This document shows, piece after piece, positions 35,855 through 47,668 of a stretch of DNA of 64,000 nt. The DNA is from Liquidambar formosana. Taxonomy: Eukaryota; Streptophyta; Magnoliopsida; Saxifragales; Altingiaceae. The notes below the pieces were generated by a model. It was given only the letters and a program-made list of their open reading frames with translations. It was not told the DNA's origin and did not search any database. Each line of letters opens with the position of its first letter. Position 1 is the stretch's first letter. The translations under genes were made by a program, and so were the position numbers. The DNA lies in the NCBI GenBank assembly GCA_039720395.1, contig JBBPBK010000058.1, positions 1 to 64,000 of the forward strand, read 5' to 3'.

Positions 35855-36571
35855 GTCCTCTTGGAGGTGGGTTTAAATCCTCCGTTTCCGCGCGAAGACT
35901 CCTGCGGGAGTGGTTGGTAATAAATGGATTAATGTAAATTGGACATGAGTCACATGCATTGGACATATGCATTATTGATTTTAAGTTATGGGTTATATAA
36001 CTTATTTTGAGATTTGTAATATACTTGGTTAGTATATTTTTCTTTAAATGATATAATGGGTTTTATTTATATCATTGCTTTAGTTTACTCTGTCAAATTG
36101 TATCTACTGAGTCGTCGGACTCACGCCTATTACTTTTAAATGTTTTTCAGATAATCCAGGGATTGGTTATGCTATCTTGGGCGGAAGATGCTATTAGCGG
36201 AATTATTTTAAGTTAATTGTTAATGTATTTTTGGGAAAGAATATGTAATTAATTGGGTTTCTATTGGGTTAATGTAAATGTCATTTAAATCAGGGTTGTA
36301 ATTGTAATTATTTATGGTTGTATACGTGGAATGCGATGCATGGGATGATACCACTACCATGGATGACAGGAAATTTTTATGTATGGATTTTCATAACAGG
36401 TTTTCACGATGGTATGTCCTATCTACGGATGGGTCATGCTGAAAATTCTTTTAAAATGTTGAGGATTTTAACACATGTCATCCACGTTTTATCAAAGGAC
36501 TTATTAAAGAAAAAGCTTGTTTTATTATCATTGATCACGGCTTAATTAATTTGGGTCGTGACAATTCTTTT

Positions 36572-36583
36572 TGGTATCAGAGC
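36572..36583 (+). other. Primer binding site 1 (tRNA-iMet type)
   Basis: TGGTATCAGAGC starts eight bases after the LTR end. It is complementary to the 3' end of plant initiator methionine tRNA, the usual minus-strand primer of plant LTR retrotransposons. Confidence 0.93.
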
Positions 36584-37318
36584 TTGCTAGTAGATCCACA
36601 TGGGGTGTAATGTGGGGGAATAGCATATTCGTAGGTATACATATTGGGGTTGAAACCTATATGGTGTGAGAACCTAGACACATGTTAGGTACACATGTTG
36701 ATAACTTTGATTTTGGGTATAATCGAAGATTTATAATTTTATTGATGGTATACCGACACACCTTGAGAACATAGAAACATGTTAGGCACACATGTTCTTG
36801 GCGGTAGTTGATTCATGATAGAGGCATTATCGAGGCATTTGGGGCATATGCATGATTCCATGAGGAATCGTTTTCATACGCATTTAGGATGGGAAATCCT
36901 AATGAGGATGTGGGCATATACATTTGTAGGCATACATATGCATCTTGGGTTGGTTATTACCCATGGTTTGAGGAGTTGGGTGCATGGCATGTGCATTAGT
37001 TGTGGCCTAGGAGTTAGGCTCATGTGAGAGTTAGAATGTCCAATGGCTTAGGACATCCTTTTATTGTGGTTTTGGAGACCGAATCTCTGGGGTTGGGGCT
37101 GAATATGCGTATTCCATTGGTATTATGGATCATTTGTATTCTATAGTACATTTTTGATCTTGATGATTTGAGATTATCGGGTTTGATAATCTTTGTATTG
37201 ATATGTAGGATTGCTATGTGTAATATTTGTTTGAATTGGGTGGATTCTTGTGGTCCATATTCCATGGATCCACATTCTCTTGATTCGTGGGCGGTTAGCC
37301 TTATGCTTTGTTGGATGT

Positions 37319-37349
<31 letters not shown>

Positions 37350-38457
37350 TGGTTATATATATATATAAATTGGATGATTTGAAATGTTTTGGGGTTGTAG
37401 ACACGGCATTGGGTGCGCGATGTCGTGATGTGTGTGGTGTATGGGTGTAGTATTTTTATGGTAGTACTTGTATAAGTATGAACCTCTTTTAATATTGAGA
37501 TGCTTGAATCTCAGGGTTTATATTGTGAATGAATGGTTCTATGATGATTGTATTTTGGGTTATGGAATATACCTATGTATATCTCTATGGTGAGATATAT
37601 GTATGTATATACATGTATTGGTTTACACCTATGGGATTGTGATAGGTGTGATTTTGTTGTAATTGTGATATGCGATGTGTATGTGTTATGACTTGACGGT
37701 TTGCAAGTAAATGTGTTTGTTGGATGTGTTATTGTGATGGATTGCATCCACATAGTTCAGGAATGTGGGTGTAGGTTCTTGTGAGAGCCTTAATTCTTGT
37801 TGCTTGAGTTCTTGGAAAGAACTCATGAATTTGTTTGATTTGCTATTCCTGATGTGGGCTATGTGTTTATTTGTTTAGTATATGTTTGGGTTTGGCTTTA
37901 AGCAATGTGTGTTCATTGCTAGTTCTCACTGTAGTTAAATCCCGCAGTAGTGGGATGGTTGTGGTAAGGTCACATGCGTGGTAGTTGTGACTATTTATGT
38001 GATATGGGATGCTTTGAATGTATTAAGGACTTGGAAAATTTGTTTGTCCTTTGATTGATGTGATGTTAGTTGAATATTGGTGGGTAACACCAATTTGTTG
38101 TGATTCTGTGTTGAACCTGGAAGACTGTATAGTCTTTTGTGTTTGTAATGCTTGTTAAGATTGGTGAGTGACACCAATAATGTTGTGACTTGGTAATGGG
38201 AATTGGTTGCTTGTGAGCTAACTATGATAGTTAGTTTCATTATGTTTGTGTTGGTGGGTAATCCACACTTGTTGTTTTCTTTTACGATGAGTTATCATTG
38301 AATTGATGTGTTTGAGACTTGTGAGCTAACCATGGTGGTTAACTCTAATATATTTGTATTTGTCGGGTATCGCATATTTTTTTTTGTTTTGTTTTCACTT
38401 ATGATGGAATGTCATTAAGTTTGTTTTGGCGAAATTCGGGGACGAATTTCCTATTAG

Positions 38458-38468
38458 TTGGGGAGAAT
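38458..38468 (+). other. Polypurine tract 1
   Basis: A purine-rich GTTGGGGAGAA-like stretch lies directly before the TGTAATACCCG start of LTR 2, where plus-strand DNA synthesis is primed. Equivalent tracts precede LTRs 3 and 4 at 43058-43068 and 47658-47668. Confidence 0.8.
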
Positions 38469-41163
38469 TGTAATACCCGTAATTTTTAAATAGGGTATTA
38501 AGGGTTTAATCTATGGTTAGCGTAGTTAATCCCTTGATTTGTCAGATGATTACATGCATGGGTAATGCATGTGCATGATATTTCGATGTTGGATGTGTTT
38601 GGATGCTTGTTTTGGTGCATTGAGTATATTTCGGGTGAGTTTAGCCTTATTTGCAACTTAAGGGTTTAAGCTGCTGAAATTTGGCTAAGTGTTGGAGAAA
38701 AGTGGATTTTCGTAAATCTTCGTTTTAAAGGATAATTTTTGGCGGTAATGGGAGTTTATAATATTATAAGACATTGGTGATTTTATGGGATTTTATTAGC
38801 ATGTTTGGATTGGGTTCCACGCATGTTTGTTTTAGGAAAATCTGTCGGGCGACGGATTTTGTACTAAAACTTGAAATCTAGATTTTGATATATTGGGTAT
38901 TTGATTTTTTTGATATTTTATTTGGATTTAAATGGGGGGTTATTTGCTTATTTTCATTAAATAACTTATTCTTCCTTTTACTTAAATGTTTTTAATGAAA
39001 ATAAGGCAGTAGTGTGTACTGTGTGGGTTTATACACAATTGCCTGAGTTACTGGGCATTTTCAGCTAGTGACGATCGATCCTGGCTTTGGGACGATCGAT
39101 CGTCAGTGTCCCGGAAATGAATTTTCACTTCTGTTTTTCACGATCGATCGTGCCCTCAGACCACGATCGATCGTGCATCGCGGTTTTTGCAAATTTTTTT
39201 GTGTAAATGACGCAAATGCCCCTCACCCCTTATAAAAACCCATCCCACACGATTTTAGACCAAAATCTGGTCATTTTGGGCATGGAGAGAGAGAGAGAGA
39301 GGGAGAGAAGGAGAAGAGAGGGCGGAGGCTCGACGGCATCTCGCCGGAGCACGGCGACCTTGATCCGACACCGGCAAGCTCGGATCTAGCGTATTTTAGC
39401 CCGATCTGCGCGTGTATGGTGGTGGATTTGGGTTTTTCTCTCTCTTTGAGGCTTGGAAATGCATTATTATGGTTGGATTCATATTCTCCAACCTCTTAGT
39501 GGAGCTTGGAGCTTGTTCACGGTGTTGTGAGCTTGGATTTCGTGGGAGTTGGCATGGGTTGTCATCCTCACCAACTCTTTCGCATTTGTAGAGGTATTTC
39601 TCACATTTTGGAGTTAGGTTTTGTAATTTATTTTGGGTTATTGTCTCATTCTTACATTTTTGGGTTATTCATGCATATTGGGGAGCTTTGGTGGTGATTT
39701 GGAGTTGGGACCTCCGTCACCAACATCATCCATGGCATTTGGGAGCTAGGGCTTGGATTGGGAGCGTGCATTTGCATCCTAGGGCTTGGAGTTCATACCC
39801 ACGGTATCAAAGGTTGCATTTTTCCATGCATTTGGTTGAGGTAGGTGCAATTTACATAGGTTTAAACTATTGACATGATAATATGGTATATATTATCATA
39901 GTAATTGGTATTTATGGGTTTTGAATATGTATATAAATGATTTATGGAATAAATCTTGAAAGAGAACTTTGGGTATTCGACAACATAAATTGGAATTATG
40001 TTTATTAACAATTTTGGTTAATTGTATACATTCTATGGAATATAGATGTAGTGATTTTACGGTTACTTTCCCTGTTTATTCGAGGTTTGCGATTATGATT
40101 TTCAAGGTTATAATCATAATGAGAATTCATATGGTTATTATGATTTTGGGTATAATTATGAAGTTATTGGATTATGGCTTATATAGCATACTTTGAAGAT
40201 GATTTTGGTTATAAAATCATTTTATGGTTTATCGCATTGCATGTTGGCACAATCATGCATTAAATGGATTTAATGAATACTGGGTAAAAGTATTGCATTA
40301 AAAGGGGTCATTGGAATTGGACTACTTGCAGTCAATGGGACTTTGCGGTGTTTTCCATTCCTTTGGTCCTGGGGTACTTTCCGGTTCCAGGTAGGAACCC
40401 TTGTGTTCCCGAATCAGAGGCTACTTTCCGGTTCCAGGTAGGAACCCTTGTGTTGTCCTCTTGGAGGTGGGTTTAAATCCTCCGTTTCCGCGCGAAGACT
40501 CCTGCGGGAGTGGTTGGTAATAAATGGATTAATGTAAATTGGACATGAGTCACATGCATTGGACATATGCATTATTGATTTTAAGTTATGGGTTATATAA
40601 CTTATTTTGAGATTTGTAATATACTTGGTTAGTATATTTTTCTTTAAATGATATAATGGGTTTTATTTATATCATTGCTTTAGTTTACTATGTCAAATTG
40701 TATCTACTGATTCGTCGGACTCACGCCTATTACTTTTAAATGTTTTTCAGATAATCCAGGGATTGGTTATGCTATCTTGGGCGGAAGATGCTATTAGCGG
40801 AATTATTTTAAGTTAATTGTTAATGTATTTTTGGGAAAGAATATGTAATTAATTGGGTTTCTATTGGGTTAATGTAAATGTCATTTAAATCAGGGTTGTA
40901 ATTGTAATTATTTATGGTTGTATACGTGGAATGCGATGCATGGGATGATACCACTACCATGGATGACAGGAAATTTTTATGTATGGATTTTCATAACAGG
41001 TTTTCACGATGGTATGTCCTATCTACGGATGGGTCATGCTGAAAATTCTTTTAAAATGTTGAGGATTTTAACACATGTCATCCACGTTTTATCAAAGGAC
41101 TTATTAAAGAAAAAGCTTGTTTTATTATCATTGATCACGGCTTAATTAATTTGGGTCGTGACA
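38469..41163 (+). repeat. LTR 2 (2695 bp)
   Basis: By eye identical to LTRs 3 and 4 except for one private base at 38638 (A in place of C). It lacks the 44-bp-longer purine stretch of LTR 1 and carries TTCTTCCTTTTACTT at 38969-38983 instead. Its 3' edge is followed by a primer binding site. Confidence 0.95.
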
Positions 41164-41918
41164 ATTCTTTTTGGTATCAGAGCTTGCTAGTAGATCCACA
41201 TGGGGTGTAATGTGGGGGAATAGCATATTCGTAGGTATACATATTGGGGTTGAAACCTATATGGTGTGAGAACCTAGACACATGTTAGGTACACATGTTG
41301 ATAACTTTGATTTTGGGTATAATCGAAGATTTATAATTTTATTGATGGTATACCGACACACCTTGAGAACATAGAAACATGTTAGGCACACATGTTCTTG
41401 GCGGTAGTTGATTCATGATAGAGGCATTATCGAGGCATTTGGGGCATATGCATGATTCCATGAGGAATCGTTTTCATACGCATTTAGGATGGGAAATCCT
41501 AATGAGGATGTGGGCATATACATTTGTAGGCATACATATGCATCTTGGGTTGGTTATTACCCATGGTTTGAGGAGTTGGGTGCATGGCATGTGCATTAGT
41601 TGTGGCCTAGGAGTTAGGCTCATGTGAGAGTTAGAATGTCCAATGGCTTAGGACATCCTTTTATTGTGGTTTTGGAGACCGAATCTCTGGGGTTGGGGCT
41701 GAATATGCGTATTCCATTGGTATTATGGATCATTTGTATTCTATAGTACATTTTTGATCTTGATGATTTGAGATTATCGGGTTTGATAATCTTTGTATTG
41801 ATATGTAGGATTGCTATGTGTAATATTTGTTTGAATTGGGTGGATTCTTGTGGTCCATATTCCATGGATCCACATTCTCTTGATTCGTGGGCGGTTAGCC
41901 TTATGCTTTGTTGGATGT

Positions 41919-41949
<31 letters not shown>

Positions 41950-43068
41950 TGGTTATATATATATATAAATTGGATGATTTGAAATGTTTTGGGGTTGTAG
42001 ACACGGCATTGGGTGCGCGATGTCGTGATGTGTGTGGTGTATGGGTGTAGTATTTTTATGGTAGTACTTGTATAAGTATGAACCTCTTTTAATATTGAGA
42101 TGCTTGAATCTCAGGGTTTATATTGTGAATGAATGGTTCTATGATGATTGTATTTTGGGTTATGGAATATACCTATGTATATCTCTATGGTGAGATATAT
42201 GTATGTATATACATGTATTGGTTTACACCTATGGGATTGTGATAGGTGTGATTTTGTTGTAATTGTGATATGCGATGTGTATGTGTTATGACTTGACGGT
42301 TTGCAAGTAAATGTGTTTGTTGGATGTGTTATTGTGATGGATTGCATCCACATAGTTCAGGAATGTGGGTGTAGGTTCTTGTGAGAGCCTTAATTCTTGT
42401 TGCTTGAGTTCTTGGAAAGAACTCATGAATTTGTTTGATTTGCTATTCCTGATGTGGGCTATGTGTTTATTTGTTTAGTATATGTTTGGGTTTGGCTTTA
42501 AGCAATGTGTGTTCATTGCTAGTTCTCACTGTAGTTAAATCCCGCAGTAGTGGGATGGTTGTGGTAAGGTCACATGCGTGGTAGTTGTGACTATTTATGT
42601 GATATGGGATGCTTTGAATGTATTAAGGACTTGGAAAATTTGTTTGTCCTTTGATTGATGTGATGTTAGTTGAATATTGGTGGGTAACACCAATTTGTTG
42701 TGATTCTGTGTTGAACCTGGAAGACTGTATAGTCTTTTGTGTTTGTAATGCTTGTTAAGATTGGTGAGTGACACCAATAATGTTGTGACTTGGTAATGGG
42801 AATTGGTTGCTTGTGAGCTAACTATGATAGTTAGTTTCATTATGTTTGTGTTGGTGGGTAATCCACACTTGTTGTTTTCTTTTACGATGAGTTATCATTG
42901 AATTGATGTGTTTGAGACTTGTGAGCTAACCATGGTGGTTAACTCTAATATATTTGTATTTGTCGGGTATCGCATATTTTTTTTTGTTTTGTTTTCACTT
43001 ATGATGGAATGTCATTAAGTTTGTTTTGGCGAAATTCGGGGACGAATTTCCTATTAGTTGGGGAGAAT
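41164..43068 (+). mobile_element. Internal region 2 (1905 bp, no gag-pol)
   Basis: Same length as internal region 1 and by eye the same sequence, with the primer binding site at 41172-41183 and the polypurine tract at the end. Confidence 0.9.
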
Positions 43069-45763
43069 TGTAATACCCGTAATTTTTAAATAGGGTATTA
43101 AGGGTTTAATCTATGGTTAGCGTAGTTAATCCCTTGATTTGTCAGATGATTACATGCATGGGTAATGCATGTGCATGATATTTCGATGTTGGATGTGTTT
43201 GGATGCTTGTTTTGGTGCATTGAGTATATTTCGGGTGCGTTTAGCCTTATTTGCAACTTAAGGGTTTAAGCTGCTGAAATTTGGCTAAGTGTTGGAGAAA
43301 AGTGGATTTTCGTAAATCTTCGTTTTAAAGGATAATTTTTGGCGGTAATGGGAGTTTATAATATTATAAGACATTGGTGATTTTATGGGATTTTATTAGC
43401 ATGTTTGGATTGGGTTCCACGCATGTTTGTTTTAGGAAAATCTGTCGGGCGACGGATTTTGTACTAAAACTTGAAATCTAGATTTTGATATATTGGGTAT
43501 TTGATTTTTTTGATATTTTATTTGGATTTAAATGGGGGGTTATTTGCTTATTTTCATTAAATAACTTATTCTTCCTTTTACTTAAATGTTTTTAATGAAA
43601 ATAAGGCAGTAGTGTGTACTGTGTGGGTTTATACACAATTGCCTGAGTTACTGGGCATTTTCAGCTAGTGACGATCGATCCTGGCTTTGGGACGATCGAT
43701 CGTCAGTGTCCCGGAAATGAATTTTCACTTCTGTTTTTCACGATCGATCGTGCCCTCAGACCACGATCGATCGTGCATCGCGGTTTTTGCAAATTTTTTT
43801 GTGTAAATGACGCAAATGCCCCTCACCCCTTATAAAAACCCATCCCACACGATTTTAGACCAAAATCTGGTCATTTTGGGCATGGAGAGAGAGAGAGAGA
43901 GGGAGAGAAGGAGAAGAGAGGGCGGAGGCTCGACGGCATCTCGCCGGAGCACGGCGACCTTGATCCGACACCGGCAAGCTCGGATCTAGCGTATTTTAGC
44001 CCGATCTGCGCGTGTATGGTGGTGGATTTGGGTTTTTCTCTCTCTTTGAGGCTTGGAAATGCATTATTATGGTTGGATTCATATTCTCCAACCTCTTAGT
44101 GGAGCTTGGAGCTTGTTCACGGTGTTGTGAGCTTGGATTTCGTGGGAGTTGGCATGGGTTGTCATCCTCACCAACTCTTTCGCATTTGTAGAGGTATTTC
44201 TCACATTTTGGAGTTAGGTTTTGTAATTTATTTTGGGTTATTGTCTCATTCTTACATTTTTGGGTTATTCATGCATATTGGGGAGCTTTGGTGGTGATTT
44301 GGAGTTGGGACCTCCGTCACCAACATCATCCATGGCATTTGGGAGCTAGGGCTTGGATTGGGAGCGTGCATTTGCATCCTAGGGCTTGGAGTTCATACCC
44401 ACGGTATCAAAGGTTGCATTTTTCCATGCATTTGGTTGAGGTAGGTGCAATTTACATAGGTTTAAACTATTGACATGATAATATGGTATATATTATCATA
44501 GTAATTGGTATTTATGGGTTTTGAATATGTATATAAATGATTTATGGAATAAATCTTGAAAGAGAACTTTGGGTATTCGACAACATAAATTGGAATTATG
44601 TTTATTAACAATTTTGGTTAATTGTATACATTCTATGGAATATAGATGTAGTGATTTTACGGTTACTTTCCCTGTTTATTCGAGGTTTGCGATTATGATT
44701 TTCAAGGTTATAATCATAATGAGAATTCATATGGTTATTATGATTTTGGGTATAATTATGAAGTTATTGGATTATGGCTTATATAGCATACTTTGAAGAT
44801 GATTTTGGTTATAAAATCATTTTATGGTTTATCGCATTGCATGTTGGCACAATCATGCATTAAATGGATTTAATGAATACTGGGTAAAAGTATTGCATTA
44901 AAAGGGGTCATTGGAATTGGACTACTTGCAGTCAATGGGACTTTGCGGTGTTTTCCATTCCTTTGGTCCTGGGGTACTTTCCGGTTCCAGGTAGGAACCC
45001 TTGTGTTCCCGAATCAGAGGCTACTTTCCGGTTCCAGGTAGGAACCCTTGTGTTGTCCTCTTGGAGGTGGGTTTAAATCCTCCGTTTCCGCGCGAAGACT
45101 CCTGCGGGAGTGGTTGGTAATAAATGGATTAATGTAAATTGGACATGAGTCACATGCATTGGACATATGCATTATTGATTTTAAGTTATGGGTTATATAA
45201 CTTATTTTGAGATTTGTAATATACTTGGTTAGTATATTTTTCTTTAAATGATATAATGGGTTTTATTTATATCATTGCTTTAGTTTACTATGTCAAATTG
45301 TATCTACTGATTCGTCGGACTCACGCCTATTACTTTTAAATGTTTTTCAGATAATCCAGGGATTGGTTATGCTATCTTGGGCGGAAGATGCTATTAGCGG
45401 AATTATTTTAAGTTAATTGTTAATGTATTTTTGGGAAAGAATATGTAATTAATTGGGTTTCTATTGGGTTAATGTAAATGTCATTTAAATCAGGGTTGTA
45501 ATTGTAATTATTTATGGTTGTATACGTGGAATGCGATGCATGGGATGATACCACTACCATGGATGACAGGAAATTTTTATGTATGGATTTTCATAACAGG
45601 TTTTCACGATGGTATGTCCTATCTACGGATGGGTCATGCTGAAAATTCTTTTAAAATGTTGAGGATTTTAACACATGTCATCCACGTTTTATCAAAGGAC
45701 TTATTAAAGAAAAAGCTTGTTTTATTATCATTGATCACGGCTTAATTAATTTGGGTCGTGACA
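43069..45763 (+). repeat. LTR 3 (2695 bp)
   Basis: By eye identical to LTR 4 and one base different from LTR 2. Palindrome cluster at 43671-43775, TATA box at 43831. Confidence 0.95.
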
Positions 45764-46518
45764 ATTCTTTTTGGTATCAGAGCTTGCTAGTAGATCCACA
45801 TGGGGTGTAATGTGGGGGAATAGCATATTCGTAGGTATACATATTGGGGTTGAAACCTATATGGTGTGAGAACCTAGACACATGTTAGGTACACATGTTG
45901 ATAACTTTGATTTTGGGTATAATCGAAGATTTATAATTTTATTGATGGTATACCGACACACCTTGAGAACATAGAAACATGTTAGGCACACATGTTCTTG
46001 GCGGTAGTTGATTCATGATAGAGGCATTATCGAGGCATTTGGGGCATATGCATGATTCCATGAGGAATCGTTTTCATACGCATTTAGGATGGGAAATCCT
46101 AATGAGGATGTGGGCATATACATTTGTAGGCATACATATGCATCTTGGGTTGGTTATTACCCATGGTTTGAGGAGTTGGGTGCATGGCATGTGCATTAGT
46201 TGTGGCCTAGGAGTTAGGCTCATGTGAGAGTTAGAATGTCCAATGGCTTAGGACATCCTTTTATTGTGGTTTTGGAGACCGAATCTCTGGGGTTGGGGCT
46301 GAATATGCGTATTCCATTGGTATTATGGATCATTTGTATTCTATAGTACATTTTTGATCTTGATGATTTGAGATTATCGGGTTTGATAATCTTTGTATTG
46401 ATATGTAGGATTGCTATGTGTAATATTTGTTTGAATTGGGTGGATTCTTGTGGTCCATATTCCATGGATCCACATTCTCTTGATTCGTGGGCGGTTAGCC
46501 TTATGCTTTGTTGGATGT

Positions 46519-46549
<31 letters not shown>

Positions 46550-47668
46550 TGGTTATATATATATATAAATTGGATGATTTGAAATGTTTTGGGGTTGTAG
46601 ACACGGCATTGGGTGCGCGATGTCGTGATGTGTGTGGTGTATGGGTGTAGTATTTTTATGGTAGTACTTGTATAAGTATGAACCTCTTTTAATATTGAGA
46701 TGCTTGAATCTCAGGGTTTATATTGTGAATGAATGGTTCTATGATGATTGTATTTTGGGTTATGGAATATACCTATGTATATCTCTATGGTGAGATATAT
46801 GTATGTATATACATGTATTGGTTTACACCTATGGGATTGTGATAGGTGTGATTTTGTTGTAATTGTGATATGCGATGTGTATGTGTTATGACTTGACGGT
46901 TTGCAAGTAAATGTGTTTGTTGGATGTGTTATTGTGATGGATTGCATCCACATAGTTCAGGAATGTGGGTGTAGGTTCTTGTGAGAGCCTTAATTCTTGT
47001 TGCTTGAGTTCTTGGAAAGAACTCATGAATTTGTTTGATTTGCTATTCCTGATGTGGGCTATGTGTTTATTTGTTTAGTATATGTTTGGGTTTGGCTTTA
47101 AGCAATGTGTGTTCATTGCTAGTTCTCACTGTAGTTAAATCCCGCAGTAGTGGGATGGTTGTGGTAAGGTCACATGCGTGGTAGTTGTGACTATTTATGT
47201 GATATGGGATGCTTTGAATGTATTAAGGACTTGGAAAATTTGTTTGTCCTTTGATTGATGTGATGTTAGTTGAATATTGGTGGGTAACACCAATTTGTTG
47301 TGATTCTGTGTTGAACCTGGAAGACTGTATAGTCTTTTGTGTTTGTAATGCTTGTTAAGATTGGTGAGTGACACCAATAATGTTGTGACTTGGTAATGGG
47401 AATTGGTTGCTTGTGAGCTAACTATGATAGTTAGTTTCATTATGTTTGTGTTGGTGGGTAATCCACACTTGTTGTTTTCTTTTACGATGAGTTATCATTG
47501 AATTGATGTGTTTGAGACTTGTGAGCTAACCATGGTGGTTAACTCTAATATATTTGTATTTGTCGGGTATCGCATATTTTTTTTTGTTTTGTTTTCACTT
47601 ATGATGGAATGTCATTAAGTTTGTTTTGGCGAAATTCGGGGACGAATTTCCTATTAGTTGGGGAGAAT
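45764..47668 (+). mobile_element. Internal region 3 (1905 bp, no gag-pol)
   Basis: Third copy of the internal region, same length as the others, with the primer binding site at 45772-45783. Confidence 0.9.

Larger units (their letters stand above)
33825..36563 (+). repeat. LTR 1 (2739 bp, divergent from LTRs 2-4)
   Basis: This is the 5'-most LTR. It is 44 bp longer than the others because of a purine-rich stretch at 34324-34380. It also has private bases at 34285, 34290, 34808, 35738, 36090 and 36111. It contains the palindrome cluster, a TATA box, a GA-rich leader and the duplicated 33-bp segment. Short ORFs in it are shared by all LTRs and look non-coding. Confidence 0.95.
36564..38468 (+). 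mobile_element. Internal region 1 (1905 bp, no gag-pol)
   Basis: The region lies between LTR 1 and LTR 2. It holds a primer binding site at its start, a TA microsatellite at 37325-37367, and an AT/GT-rich middle with only short ORFs on both strands. It ends with the inverted repeat GAAATTCG-GGGA-CGAATTTC at 38431-38450 and a polypurine tract. An autonomous Ty3/Gypsy internal region is usually several kilobases and encodes gag-pol; nothing of it is recognisable here. Confidence 0.9.

Noticed and set aside
34607..36545. Recurrent ORFs of 60-75 codons in each LTR
   Set aside because: They repeat because the LTR repeats, include a GA microsatellite (RERERER) and promoter or leader DNA, and show no retroviral motif.
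36815..38240. Short ORFs of 66-81 codons on both strands of the internal region
   Set aside because: Low-complexity sequence (including a TA microsatellite giving IYIYIY) with no gag, protease, reverse transcriptase or integrase motif.
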